Positions 31,540-43,959 of a DNA stretch of 64,000 nt are shown here, piece after piece (positions within the stretch are counted from its first letter, which is position 1; the number at the start of each line of letters is the position of its first letter). Position numbers and translations under genes: made by a program. The stretch is taken from contig JAPFBL010000376.1 of NCBI GenBank assembly GCA_026182355.1, forward strand, positions 243,712 through 307,711. The letters run 5' to 3'. The notes under the pieces were generated by a model. The model did no database searches. It saw only the letters and a list, made by a program, of their open reading frames with translations, and was not told where the DNA came from. Origin of the DNA: Hermatobates lingyangjiaoensis (Eukaryota; Arthropoda; Insecta; Hemiptera; Hermatobatidae).

Positions 31540-33380
31540 ATGAGAAGACCAAATGTATTTTGTTGGACTCAGAGGACCTGAAGAGAGTATTTCCGTTGAA
31601 AATTTGTAACTGGATATGAAAATTTGGACTCGAACGTAATACTTTTTTGTACCTGTCTATATGCATGTTCTCTATTTCTGCAAAATAAAATTAGGAATAT
31701 GAAAAATGTAGTAATATAATTTATTTACTTGTTGATAAAAAATTTTTATATGATAGGACATTTTATTTTTTAAAACTTTTAAAGAGTTATAAAAAAATTT
31801 GATATATTCTCTGGAGTTATTTTTGTAGCAAGTGGTATTAGCATCAGATTTAGCCCCTTTCCTGAAAAACTGTTTAATTGCTGTTGTAAATTAAAAAAAA
31901 AAATACCTTAAGTATTTTATATGTTATCATACCTGTATTTACATGCACTATCATCATTTCTAATCAGCATTATTGTTATTGTTGATATAAAACAATTTAA
32001 ATTATTTGAATACAATAGTTATTCTGGAACCAGAATTATAAAAAACTAGCAGCTAACTCTTGTTTTTTACTTATAGTTGAATTTAAAATGTTGAACATGT
32101 TTTTTAAAACTGCTCAATATTTTATAATATAAGGTATCACCAGAGATATTTGTCTTTGCTCTTGAATTTCAGAATGTCACGACCGGTTTTGGATCCTTTT
32201 AGTTTCAAAAGCAGCTCAGGGAGTTTAATGATAATTGAAACACTTTGGGAATACTCTGTAATTTAGGAGATAAGACGGATTTCTGTTTTTCTTGTTCACT
32301 GTGGCTAACCTGAGAGATATAGCCTCTATTTATTTAGGGCTTTGTCCTAACATACGCCCTATCCAATGTAGGGTTAAAATTACTGCTACACTTGAGCAGA
32401 TCTGAACGCATCTCCAAACTTGTACTTGTAATGAATAAACAGACAAAATTATCAGAAAAACACAGATAATGTTCATAACACAGAATTCATAATTCATAAT
32501 ACAGAAAACACAGATGGTTTTCTATTCATAGTAGTTGTTTCTAACAATTTTTTCTCCCTGTACTCCCAAAAGAAAATTTACTTAAACATCACACCCCCTG
32601 AAAATTACAACTTTTCGACAGAAACAAAAAAGAACGAGTCACTATACACAAAGAAAGTATAATTTACAAAAAATAATTTTTTTTCAAAAATGAGCAAGAT
32701 AATGACATCGGGATAACTACTTCCAAAAAATGCTAATAATTTATAATTTTATAACTTTTTTTTTGCTCCTGATTATTGCTTATAGGTTTTCCAAAACCTG
32801 GAATAATATTACTTATAGCACCTCTCAAGAGTCTCTGAGCAATTCCAGCAATAGCTTGATCTTGTTTTAATTCACAAGAGAATATTGACTTCTGATTCGC
32901 GTATGTTGTTGCACAAGAACTTTTTCACAGACAAAGAAAAATGTTCAAAAACCACAAATTATTCTATCTAAAACGTAGTATGTGATCGGTTCACATTGAA
33001 ACAAATATATAGAAACCCAACAGGCGATATATACTCATAAAAAAATTAATAATAACCTATTATTTAATTGAAATTCATCTGACTCCCTGAAATATCATCT
33101 ACACTCCTGTTGTACCGAAATGTCCAAATGACATTAAATTTGAAAGGGGCTGGTTTCAGTTTCTTGCAATTTTTTTAAGTCATATTTTAATGAAATAAAA
33201 TTTGTTCATATATGATTTAAAAAAGTGTTAATATGTATATATATATTTGTAAATTTTTGTAGCAGTCCTTTCTTAACACATAAATAATTAAAAATGACAC
33301 TAAACCTAGCTCATACCTATTTCTAAACAGGTTTCTCAATTTTTATAAATAACACTCACGTTATTTCGTCTCCACAATAA
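31540..33380. other. AT-rich DNA; one hAT-like fragment
   Basis: TTTTTTCTCCCTGTACTCCC, then ATCACACCCCCTGAAAATTA (about 32,548-32,610) matches 35,948-36,010, where it follows GTGGTTCTCGACCC. This is a typical hAT-type nonautonomous terminus. The rest is unrecognised. Confidence 0.45.
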
Positions 33381-33384
33381 GGTA

Positions 33385-33433
33385 TATCTCCTACAGTCGA
33401 CATATTTTGAATGATAAACACTCATCATTAGGA
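33385..33433 (-). ncRNA. Degraded hammerhead-like core, family G
   Basis: Minus strand: GUC, CUAAUGA, U, GAGUG/CAUUC hairpin, AAA, AUAUGU, C, GAC. Stem I (GUC/GAC) and stem II still pair, but G5 and G12 are changed to A. The relative at 56.77 kb keeps GAA. Confidence 0.4.
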
Positions 33434-33484
33434 CGTGAACAACTTCTTGGGTGAATTTTCTGGTTTATTACATATGCGATACTT

Positions 33485-33802
33485 GTTTATTATACAAGTG
33501 AAGACAGTGGGGGTTCTTTTTCTTCACGTTTAAGATGAGCTGGTCGTTAATCCATTGGAGTAAGTTTATTATACAAGTGAAGACAGGGGGGGTTCTTTTT
33601 CTTCACGTTTAAGATGAGCTGGTCGTTAATCCATTGGAGTAAGTTTATTATACAAGTGAAGACAGTGGGGGTTCTTTTTCTTCACGTTTAAGATGAGCTG
33701 GTCGTTAATCCATTGGAGTAAGTTTATTATACAAGTGAAGACAGTGGGGGTTCTTTTTCTTCACGTTTAAGATGAGCTGGTCGTTAATCCATTGGAGTAA
33801 GA
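33485..33802. repeat. 79-bp minisatellite, four units
   Basis: GTTTATTATACAAGTGAAGA, then GGGGTTCTTTTTCTTCACG and ATGAGCTGGTCGTTAATCC repeat with period 79 at about 33,485, 33,564, 33,643 and 33,722. The copies are nearly identical, differing by one G/T in unit 2, which implies recent amplification. Each unit contains GTGAAGA...TCTTCAC, a short inverted repeat. Confidence 0.95.
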
Positions 33803-34845
33803 TCCGAGTCACTACCTGTATGGGTTTCTGGATGCCCTTTATGTGAATTAAAGAGCTTTAGAATTTCGGTACTATTTTGGACTTGAATATTTAAGCCTGT
33901 TTGCTTATAAAAGTATTAATTTGGAGCTATAATATCGGAATACATTAAATGTTTTTATTACAATTGTTTAAAATTCACTCTATTTAAAACATTCCATGAA
34001 AAGGCATGCTTTATTATAACAAGTGTATCCACGCAAAGTTATTATCAAATGATAGTTCATAAATAAAAAAAAGAATGTGACGCTCATTCGTATTTAATAC
34101 TTTTTTAAGGAATAAAGTAGTAAATACATCCTTTATTTAAAGAAGAATAAATTTATCTTTAACTAAGAGCAAGTTAATGACGCGTTAATTATTGTCTAAA
34201 TTATTTGGGCCTTCCATTTATGTGCCACCTGTTGACAATCTTTCTAGATTTTCAGTAATTAAGGCAGTGTAAATTTAGGTTTATGTGAATTGAATCTATA
34301 TATTTGACATAATGATTTAACTAATAGAAAAATATCGTTTTAATTACGACTAGTTGACCCCGTACCTCCTTGGGCCACTGCAATATATTATATTAAACGT
34401 TTAAAATAAATAATAATTTTATGTATAGAAACTTCAACACATCTGTCAAGTTTAACAAAAACGTTGTAGTTTACAATCAAACTGTAGTGTAATTTATATT
34501 ACACAATAATAAATATAACGCTAATCACGGTTATACAATGTAACGCTTTTGTTTAAGCCGATATTTGTGTTAAAGTTTATTTTCTTAACAATTCATGTTG
34601 AACCTTTACTATAATAGTATATTGCTTTGTACAAAGAAGTAACAGCTTTGTTACAAAAACAAAATATGGGAAGGTAATATAAATAGATGTTAAAATATGC
34701 AAATTTTTAAAATAACTTGCTAAAAAAGAATAATAAACAATTATAAAAGAAAAAGAAAAAAACCTAGGTTACAAGGGGAGAATTACCAGTTTGATTAGAG
34801 TTCATATTGATAAATTGAATATACTTTTACAATTTCATACTTCTG
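33803..34845. other. AT-rich DNA, nothing recognised
   Basis: No long frame, no clear repeat and no inverted arms detected. Confidence 0.55.
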
Positions 34846-34849
34846 CTTA

Positions 34850-34935
34850 TTACGAAGATTTCAGAATTAAATGTTAAATCAAAACGTTGGCTTTAAAGTT
34901 TGATTATAACCTGGAGAACTGAACCAAACTCTGAT
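34850..34935 (+). repeat. Family H fragment
   Basis: AAAACGTTGGCTTTAAAGTT then TGATTATAACCTGGAGAACT resembles the family H block after GAAACGTC. It is strongly diverged. Confidence 0.35.
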
Positions 34936-35154
34936 AAATATAATTTATTAAATATTTGTAACTATTTTTTTGTATTTTTATAGTAAAATATAAAATATAC
35001 AGTAACTATATATTTTTATGGTTACTTATTTGTCCGGTTTGGATCGTTTCTTTAAAAGGTTGTACTGAGAAGAGGATTGAATGTGCATCCAGTACTACGG
35101 TGTTCCTATAGGAAAGCTAATTTGGTCTATAATGAGGAAATGTTAAATTTTGTT

Positions 35155-35540
35155 GCTACTGTTATTTAGGATTCGTCTCCTAAAATTATCTTGGATTTCT
35201 AACGTAGTGCAATCACTCATTATGCTACTGTTGTTTAGGATTCGTCTCCTAAAATTATCTTGGATTTCTAACGTAGTGCAATCACTCATTATGTGGTATT
35301 TACTCATTGTAGGGTAAAAAGCTAATGAAATGGTCTCCACATAAAACAATTTAATGGTATAAACAACGCGTTTCAAACACGTAGTTTTACCAGGTACAAC
35401 TGGTCAGTTGTACCACAGACACTCATTCTTAGTTAATGCCTGAGGAAGAACACTACGTGTTCGAAACGCGTTGTTTATACGATTAAATTTTTATATGTGG
35501 AGACCATTTCATTAGCTTTTTACTCTATCTTGGATTTGAT
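35155..35540. mobile_element. Family A foldback with duplicated tail
   Basis: The arms 35,314-35,380 and 35,460-35,525 share AAAAAGCTAATGAAATGGTC, TCCACAT and ACAACGCGTTTC. On the left, a 66-base segment with TTAGGATTCGTCTCCTAAAA and TCTAACGTAGTGCAATCACT is present twice in tandem. ATCTTGGATTT occurs in both and again at 35,525, so it acts as a target duplication of about 11-12 bp. Confidence 0.72.
35437..35475 (+). ncRNA. Hammerhead-like ribozyme core, family A
   Basis: CUGAGGA, A, GAACAC/GUGUUC with a UAC loop, GAA, ACGCGU, U. Stem I next to the box is weak (GC with GU). The inverted arm holds a decayed partner near 35,370-35,390 (TTTCAAACACGTAG). Confidence 0.65.
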
Positions 35541-35941
35541 GAACTCCGATTCATTTTGGATATCCCTGTCCATCCGCCTGGCCGCCAGATAATCTTCTAC
35601 CAAATCGATTTTAAAAATCCGATGTAATTTTAGACTCTACTATGATTTTCAAAGTTCACCACTCTTAACTTTAGGTAAGATTTTTGTTAAAATCTCAAAT
35701 CTAAAATACCTGTTGTTTTTTACCATCTGGTCATTTGTTTCACTGTATTAATCGGAGTACAATCGCAAAAATGGTTTTTACATAAATTGAGCTGAATAAT
35801 TACTATTTGCAGTTAGCTTTCGAATGTTATAAGCGTGGATGAACTTGAAACAGGAACCTATTGATCGCTGCATCGTTCGACTTATATCCACCCAACTAAA
35901 TAACCCCTTAATAAAGAACCTTCCTCGAACCCACTTAACTA

Positions 35942-36130
35942 GTGGTTCTCGACCCTTTTTTTTTGCCCCTGTACTCCTAAAGAAAAATCACTTCACACCC
36001 CCTGAAATATAACAAAAGGATAAATATAACAAAAAAAAGTCAAATACATGGAGATTATAACAAAGAAAGTATATTTTACTCGAAATATGTGCAAGCTAAT
36101 AATGTCGAGATACCACTAGTTTTTGAAACA
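35942..36130 (+). repeat. hAT-like MITE fragment
   Basis: AGTGGTTCTCGACCCTTTT, TGCCCCTGTACTCC, then TCACACCCCCTGAAATATA. This is the familiar 'cagtggttctcaacc' type terminus. The opposite end was not located. Confidence 0.45.
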
Positions 36131-36189
36131 TGAAAAGGTTTGAAAAAACGAGAGTACTATGACCATACCTTATAAACGAGTGTATAACG

Positions 36190-36362
36190 GAGACCGCACT
36201 CTTTAGAGATTCCTACCCTAAATACTTATGAATTAGGAAATATTAAGGATTCCCAATGTAGAATATTCATTCTGTGTTATCATAAAGAGGCTAATCTTTT
36301 GTCTATGTGTGTTCTTTCACGGGATGGCTACTGAAACCTAACCTAACCTAGTATTTCTTACT
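36190..36362 (+). mobile_element. SINE 3' half ending in CCTAA repeats
   Basis: TCCTACCCTAAATACTTATG, GGATTCCCAATGTAGAATAT, TCATTCTGTGTTATCATAAA follow the SINE body order. The end reads AACCTAACCTAACCTA, i.e. the insect telomeric TTAGG motif on the other strand. Confidence 0.6.
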
Positions 36363-36364
36363 TA

Positions 36365-37255
36365 TATGATGAAGAGACACTAATGGACTTCATCTGGTCA
36401 GGTGGCACTCCCAATGTTGTCAAAAGTATTACGTCCACTAAAATTGCAAACTTATTATCAAAATATAAATCAGTGCTTATAAACTGTACAAATCACACAA
36501 TCAAACATAAATATAATTTAGATGTAGGTACAAGTTTGATGTAGTTACTATATGGATCTGAGTGTATTTACGATCAATCACTTTTTTAAATCAGAGCTAC
36601 CATTTCACAAAGGCATCTGTGCTATCCATCAAAAATATTGGAGATGGAACATTTTTTAAAGCAGTTTCTTTCAAAATAATCAAACATTTTTTTTAGACTT
36701 TTTAAGAAAAAAGCATTGCAGTTGGGGAAATTCATTCTCGTACGAAATTTAAATATATTTCGTTAGTATTTCTCTTTCTACAGTCCAAGAGGAATATTTT
36801 ACTTCCAGTAACAACCAGAGAAATAGTTGGAGCTAATGAATGTATCTAATTTATATTGATAGTTAAATACAAAATATCTCCAAAATGCAATTAGTTGTCA
36901 AGAAGATTGACATATGTTTATTGTACTTATAGTAAAGTTGAGTGTAGGCCACTCCAGATTTTTTAAATTACAATATACCCAAAGCATTATAAAACTATAA
37001 ATTTAGCAAAATATGAAAAGTTTGTAACAGCTGTTAACCGTTAGAATCTATTGTTAAACACCATCGATTCTCAGGCACAATCAAATTTAGTGGTGTCTTG
37101 ATAGAAAACCATGAACTTATATTTAAAAATACGGTAAGAGTTTTCAATTTTATTATTTTCGCAGTACGCCATGGTCCTTTCTGGTGATATTTGTCAAATT
37201 GAGACCAATAAGTTAATAGTAGTTTATGTGAACTACTTCAGATAAATAAAAAAAA
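36365..37255. other. AT-rich DNA with one dispersed motif
   Basis: AAGTTGAGTGTAGGCCACTC then CAGATTTTTT at about 36,933-36,963 is the best copy of the dispersed motif. Nothing else is recognised. Confidence 0.5.
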
Positions 37256-37257
37256 TA

Positions 37258-37385
37258 TATCAGCCAAATTCACAGAAAGGGATCTCAAAAACTCTACTGT
37301 ATTTTGACTGTCTCGTCATCATACAAAAATATAGTAATGAGTTTTGTGATCTCTTCTATGTATACATTCTGTGAATTTAGTTCAT
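37258..37385. repeat. Family F foldback
   Basis: Arms AAATTCACAGAAAGGGATCT and CTGTGAATTTAG (end) with AAACTCTACTGTATTTT / AAATATAGTAATGAGTTTT surround a centre with GTCTCGTCATCAT. On the minus strand this gives UGAUGA followed by a hairpin and AAAAUAC. Confidence 0.55.
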
Positions 37386-38383
37386 TTAGTTCATGAAATT
37401 GTTCTGTCAGATACGTTTATCTAATGTCATAGTTTATTCGTATGGCCCAAGGCATCTTGAATCGTCTACTATTATTATAAAATTTTCGTTATTTCCTTTA
37501 AGCATAAAATAAAATTTTCAGTGTAAATTAATCTAATTATACTGTTTATGTTTATGCATATTTGTTTTGTTTATATCAGTAAAAAAAAACCAGGTTTTTA
37601 GAATTTAATATCTGATTTATATTAAACAAGTTACTGTAGATGATTTTTTCAGATTGTTGAAAGTTAGAATTACTATAGCAAATTTATCATGTCTTACACA
37701 CTGAATGATTTCATGATGGGTTTTTTTAGAGTAAACTGCCTGGATGTTTCAGTTTTTGACGTGAGCTTGAAGTTTTTGCTTCTTATTGCTTTGTAGTTCT
37801 CCTATCTTTGAGTCTGACAGCTCTACTTTAAAAACTTTCTGAAGTCTATTAACTATATATCCTCACGCTATTAATTATTATTCTTATTTCTCTTTGTTCA
37901 AAGTTTGATTTTAAATATTTCATTTATAATTTTCTCAGAAGATAGTTTTTTAATAACTCCACTTTTTGTTTTGTTATCATCGTCGAGCTTATATAAAATA
38001 AAAATAAAATTTTATAGCTTTGGAAGGCAACGAAGGTAATGAAAGTGTGCATAATTAAATAGCATTTCTTCATAATTTCTTTTTTCAAAAAGATTCCATT
38101 GCCAGACATTTGAATAATAAAATTTAAATGAATGTCACGCAAAGGAAAAAAATGGTTATATAGTCTTCCTGCGTCGATCTACAATCAATTTGACCTACCT
38201 AAAACATCAATCCAAATGTACAATTTTAGCGAAGTTCAAAATACAGTAAACAGACCGCCATACAGATAATTGCATAGATAAAGACATTTTTTAAATAAAT
38301 AAAACATAATAGTATTTAACAATTATTATTTTCTTATTATTCTCTATGAATTAAAGGATCAGCTTGCACCTCCTTCTTTGACA
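37386..38383. other. AT-rich DNA, nothing recognised
   Basis: The open frame at 37,924-38,142 on the minus strand has no family motif, and no repeat arms were seen. Confidence 0.5.
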
Positions 38384-41300
38384 GGGACAAAACAAAACAG
38401 TGCAGCTATCAGTGACGAGTCTGTACAGTGTCAGTAGGTCCAGACAGGCCTACTGTAGGGCTATTGCCCGTCATTAAGGGATTATTCTACGATGTCAGTA
38501 GGTCCAGACAGTCAGGGTACCAGAGAAGGAAGTACAGTCGTCAGTGAAGGATTTGTCAGTGGATCCAGGCAGGTTCTACTAGAGGTCAGTCAGTAACGGG
38601 ACTCTACGATGTCAGAAGGTTTAGACAGGTACCACAGAAGAGAGAACAGTCGTCAGTGATGGATCTGTAGAATGTCAGTGGCTCCAGACTGGTTATACTA
38701 GAGGACTGTTGGCCGTCAGTAACGGGACTCTACGATGTCAGTAGGTTTAGACAGGTACCACAGAAGAGAGAACAGTCGTCAGTGATGGATCTGTAGAATG
38801 TCAGTGGCTCCAGACTGGTTATACTAGAGGACTGTTGGCCGTCAGTAACGGGACTCTACGATGTCAGTAGGTTTAGACAGGTACCACAGAAGAGAGAACA
38901 GTCGTCAGTGATGGATCTGTAGAATGTCAGTGGCTCCAGACTGGTTCTACTAGAGGACTGTTGGCCGTCAGTAACGGGACTCTACGATGTCAGTAGGTTT
39001 AGACAGGTACCACAGAAGAGAGAACAGTCGTCAGTGATGGATCTGTAGAATGTCAGTGGCTCCAGACTGGTTCTACTAGAGGACTGTTGGCCGTCAGTAA
39101 CGGGACTCTATGATGTCAGTAGGTTTAGACAGGTACCACAGAAGAGAGAACAGTCGTCAGTGATGGATCTGTAGAATGTCAGTGGCTCCAGACTGGTTCT
39201 ACTAGAGGACTGTTGGCCGTCAGTAACGGGACTCTATGATGTCAGTAGGTTTAGACAGGTACCACAGAAGAGAGAACAGTCGTCAGTGATGGATCTGTAG
39301 AATGTCAGTGGCTCCAGACTGGTTCTACTAGAGGACTGTTGGCCGTCAGTAACGGGACTCTATGATGTCAGTAGGTTTAGACAGGTACCACAGAAGAGAG
39401 AACAGTCGTCAGTGATGGATCTGTAGAATGTCAGTGGCTCCAGACTGGTTATACTAGAGGACTGTTGGCCGTCAGTAACGGGACTCTATGATGTCAGTAG
39501 GTTTAGACAGGTACCACAGAAGAGAGAACAGTCGTCAGTGATGGATCTGTAGAATGTCAGTGGCTCCAGACTGGTTATACTAGAGGACTGTTGGCCGTCA
39601 GTAACGGGACTCTATGATGTCAGTAGGTTTAGACAGGTACCACAGAAGAGAGAACAGTCGTCAGTGATGGATCTGTAGAATGTCAGTGGCTCCAGACTGG
39701 TTATACTAGAGGACTGTTGGCCGTCAGTAACGGGACTCTATGTTATAAGTAGGTTTAGACAGGTACCACAGAAGAGAGAACAGTCGTCAGTGATGGATCT
39801 GTAGAATGTCAGTGGCTCCAGACTGGTTCTACTAGAGGACTGTTGGCCGTCAGTAACGGGACTCTATGATGTCAGTAGGTTTAGACAGGTACCACAGAAG
39901 AGAGAACAGTCGTCAGTGATGGATCTGTAGAATGTCAGTGGCTCCAGACTGGTTCTACTAGAGGACTGTTGGCCGTCAGTAACGGGACTCTATGATGTCA
40001 GTAGGTTTAGACAGGTACCACAGAAGAGAGAACAGTCGTCAGTGATGGATCTGTAGAATGTCAGTGGCTCCAGACTGGTTCTACTAGAGGACTGTTGGCC
40101 GTCAGTAACGGGACTCTATGATGTCAGTAGGTTTAGACGGGTACCACAGAAGAGAGAACAGTCGTCAGTGATGGATCTGTACAATGTCAGTGGCTCCAGA
40201 CTGGTTCTACTAGAGGACTGTTGGCCGTCAGTAACGGGACTCTACGATGTCAGTAGGTTTAGACAGGTACCACAGAAGAGAGAACAGTCGTCAGTGATGG
40301 ATCTGTAGAATGTCAGTGGCTCCAGACTGGTTCTACTAGAGGACTGTTGGCCGTCAGTAACGGGACTCTATGATGTCAGTAGGTTTAGACAGGTACCACA
40401 GAAGAGAGAACAGTCGTCAGTGATGGATCTGTAGAATGTCAGTGGCTCCAGACTGGTTCTACTAGAGGACTGTTGGCCGTCAGTAACGGGACTCTACGAT
40501 GTCAGTAGGTTTAGACAGGTACCACAGAAGAGAGAACAGTCGTCAGTGATGGATCTGTAGAATGTCAGTGGCTCCAGACTGGTTCTACTAGAGGACTGTT
40601 GGCCGTCAGTAACGGGACTCTATGTTATAAGTAGGTTTAGACAGGTACCACAGAAGAGAGAACAGTCGTCAGTGATGGATCTGTAGAATGTCAGTGGCTC
40701 CAGACTGGTTCTACTAGAGGACTGTTGGCCGTCAGTAACGGGACTCTACGATGTCAGTAGGTGTAGACAGGTACCACAGAAGAGAGAACAGTCGTCAGTG
40801 ATGGATCTGTAGAATGTCAGTGGCTCCAGACTGGTTCTACTAGAGGACTGTTGGCCGTCAGTAACGGGACTCTACGATGTCAGTAGGTTTAGACAGGTAC
40901 CACAGAAGAGAGAACAGTCGTCAGTGATGGATCTGTAGAATGTCAGTGGCTCCAGACTGGTTCTACTAGAGGACTGTTGGCCGTCAGTAACGGGACTCTA
41001 TGATGTCAGTAGGTTTAGACTGGTACCACAGAAGAGAGAACAGTCGTCAGTGATGGATCTGTAGAATGTCAGTGGCTCCAGACTGGTTCTACTAGAGGAC
41101 TGTTGGCCGTCAGTAACGGGACTCTAGATGTCAGTAGGTTTAGACGGTACAGAGAGGACATCGTCTGACTAATTCAGTGGCTCCAGACTGGTTCTACTAG
41201 AGGACTGTTGGCCGTCAGTAACGGGACTCTATGATGTCAGTAGGTTAGACAGGTACCACAGAAGAGAGAACAGTCGTCAGTGATGGATCTGTAGAATGTC

Positions 41301-41960
41301 AGTGGCTCCAGACTGGTTCTACTGGAGGACTGTTGGCCGTCAGTAACGGGACTCTACGTTATAAGTAGGTTTAGACTGGTACCACAGAAGAGAGAACAGT
41401 CGTCAGTGATGGATCTGTAGAATGTCAGTGGCTCCAGACTGGTTCTACTAGAGGACTGTTGGCCGTCAGTAACGGGACTCTACGTTATAAGTAGGTTTAG
41501 ACTGGTACCACAGAAGAGAGAACAGTCGTCAGTGATGGATCTGTAGAATGTCAGTGGCTCCAGACTGGTTCTACTAGAGGACTGTTGGCCGTCAGTAACG
41601 GGACTCTACGATGTCAGTAGGTTTAGACTGGTACCACAGAAGAGAGAACAGTCGTCAGTGATGGATCTGTAGAATGTCAGTGGCTCCAGACTGGTTCTAC
41701 TAGAGGACTGTTGGCCGTCAGTAACGGGACTCTATGATGTCAGTAGGTCTAGACAGGTGCGAGAGAATTGGGTGCAGCTAACAGTGATGAGCCTATACGA
41801 TGTGGATACAATCACAGTAATGTTTCTTTGTTATGTCAGGCAGATACAAAGAAACTCCACGAGAAGATGCAGCCGTTAGTAATAGTTCTTTACGATATCA
41901 ATGGATACAAACAGACCTCAAAAAAAGGCCAACAGTTTGCACGCAGTTAGTCTTCAATGT
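38384..41960. repeat. 126-bp satellite array, ~25 units, built from 63-bp half-units
   Basis: Units begin GTCAGTAGGTTTAGACAGGT at 38,737, 38,863, 38,989 and then every 126 bases to about 41,739. Each unit is two 63-base halves: one starting GTCAGTAGGTTTAGACAGGT, the other GTCAGTGGCTCCAGACTGGT. Both have a second CGTCAGT about 41 bases in. The central units are almost identical. The edges (38,384-38,610 and 41,757-41,960) and a block near 41,127-41,240 are diverged or deleted, as expected from unequal exchange. Single-base and GTTATAA variants recur, for example at 39,741 and 40,623 exactly seven units apart. No frame stays open, so this is noncoding. Confidence 0.97.
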
Positions 41961-42665
41961 CTACTTGAGGACTACGTAAGCTAACCTACTGCCTTGATAA
42001 GTATTTTTTATTGACAAAAACGTTTGTTACTTCTCCTACATTATCAATAAGAAATAAAACTTCATTTCTTATTTTAAATATTTTTCCTTGTGGCAGTTGA
42101 GCAGGATTTTTCACTGCTGTGAAAACTGTTATAACCTCCTTCATGTGAGGAGGTTATAGAACCTATTTGTTACTTGTTAAGCATCTCTAATTCAGAGTTA
42201 TATCAAATTTAAGACTGTTATTCACTGCACCATTAACTATACATTTTTCCCTTTTTTTCATTTCTGACAACTGCAACTTTGTAGTGAAAGATATAGTACC
42301 ATCTTAGTTCAGCATAATCTTCATTTAGTATTTTTTGAACTAAGGATTCAAGGATTGAAGTGCTATGAAATTTAAACTTTCTTTTTGAAAAGACTTATTA
42401 ATCCTGTTACTTAAATATGTTTTATAAAATTCACTTTCATATCATGTTTGCATACTGACTTACTGACGCCATTCCAGCATGATTGATTGCATACATTTTA
42501 GCAGAATTGTAAGAGTTGTATTTTTTTTGAAAATTTATCTTTACTCTATATATCCCACAACAGTATTGCGAAAATATAAATTTATTTATAAAATATTATA
42601 ATTTCTTATAACATTTTTTCTATATTTTTGAAACATCTTTTACTATGTAATAAACTATTTGTTCA
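41961..42665. other. AT-rich DNA, nothing recognised
   Basis: A short hairpin (ATAACCTCCT / AGGAGGTTAT at about 42,131-42,158) is the only structure noticed. Confidence 0.5.
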
Positions 42666-42669
42666 TACT

Positions 42670-42970
42670 GAGGTATAACTATAATACAAAGTCTCCACAC
42701 AAAAAAGTTTTTTTTATTCAAACTACGCATTTCAAACACTTTGTGTTCATCATCAGGTAAACTTGCATTAAGAACAGTGGAAGATAAGCAACTTTTAAAA
42801 TGAAACTTCCATTTCCTTGACTGCTTCATTGGAAGTTACTTGATGATGAACATGAAGAGTTTGAAACGTGTAATATGAAAAAAATTTCTTTTCTATGGAG
42901 GCTTCTTTATTATCATTTTACTCCAGTATGAGTAAATACCACACAATTACGAATTACACAATTAATGAGT
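42670..42970. mobile_element. Family A foldback, diverged
   Basis: Left arm CAAAGTCTCCACACAAAAAA to CATTTCAAACACTTTGTG; right arm TTGAAACGTG to TATGGAGGCTTC, with the family tail GAGTAAATACCACACAATTA. Both arms keep a ribozyme-like box: TCATCATCAG on the left (minus strand) and TTGATGATGAACATG on the right. Confidence 0.65.
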
Positions 42971-43959
42971 TTGAAACTATTTGCTTTTAAAAAATTATTA
43001 AGTTGAACTCTTTAATAAATTTTTTACATAGTCATTGAATTTGTGCTTTGTCATGTTTTCATAAAAATATATTATTTCAGTGCGAAAAACACGTTTTTTA
43101 AATCTACGCATGATTGATTGTATAAATTTAGTAGATAATTGATTGTTGCAAAATATAGATTCAACAATGCATCCATCTCAATTACATTTTCCAGGAAAAC
43201 TACATTAACCAATTACACTATGCATAGCTTTAAATTTCCATTCGTGGTTTCATTTCTAAATTGTCACTGACGAAATTAAAATAGAATTATTTATATAAGA
43301 CTATAAATAAATACGTATAAGTAAATTTCAAACGTATCTACACTTTGATATTTTTTTAATTAAGTTCAGTATTAACTTCGTCATCATTAAGTGTAAAATT
43401 TTTAAGCACACCAATAGTTTATTTCTACTGCCAGGTTAGAAACACTACTCAATTACAAGCACAGCTTTTAATATAGTTAAAAATGTTATTACAGTTTGTA
43501 AATGAATTCAGTAAAGGTTCATCATTTATTAGTACTACTATCATATTTGGCTTTAATACCAAAGATTGATAGGTACTATACCAAATATGATGTGTTATAT
43601 TTAGATTAGTGATTAGTGATTTTTTTAGATTAGTGATCCAGATAGATTTAATGTTAGTTAAAATCCGAAATAATTTATATTGGAGAAAAAATGTTGAACA
43701 CGTTGGCTTTCGGAGAGAACAAAAAGCCCTGTAAAATGTTAGTCATATATGACCACAGTTTCCACTCCATAAAATAGCACTAAAAAGTAAAAGTCTATAA
43801 GTCTGTGGGAAAACTTATAGTTTTTAATTCCATCAGTAGAATGATATGTAATCAAATGATGAATGATCAGAATAAAAAAATAATGTAAACTTTTTCAGTG
43901 AAGATAAATCAATTCGTAAATAAATCGTAATCACCAATTTTACGTGTTTACAGGTTTTT

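Noticed and set aside
31317..31666. Minus-strand Cys-Val-rich frames
   Set aside because: They are translations of the (CA)n microsatellite.
41768..41950. 60-residue open frame at the array edge
   Set aside because: It lies in degenerate satellite units, without splice signals or a recognised motif.
38384..41960. CRISPR-like array
   Set aside because: The 126-bp units are adjacent with no unique spacers, and the genome is eukaryotic. It is a satellite.
42131..42158. Short hairpin as a terminator or miRNA
   Set aside because: A 10-bp stem alone is weak evidence and is expected by chance in this much AT-rich DNA.
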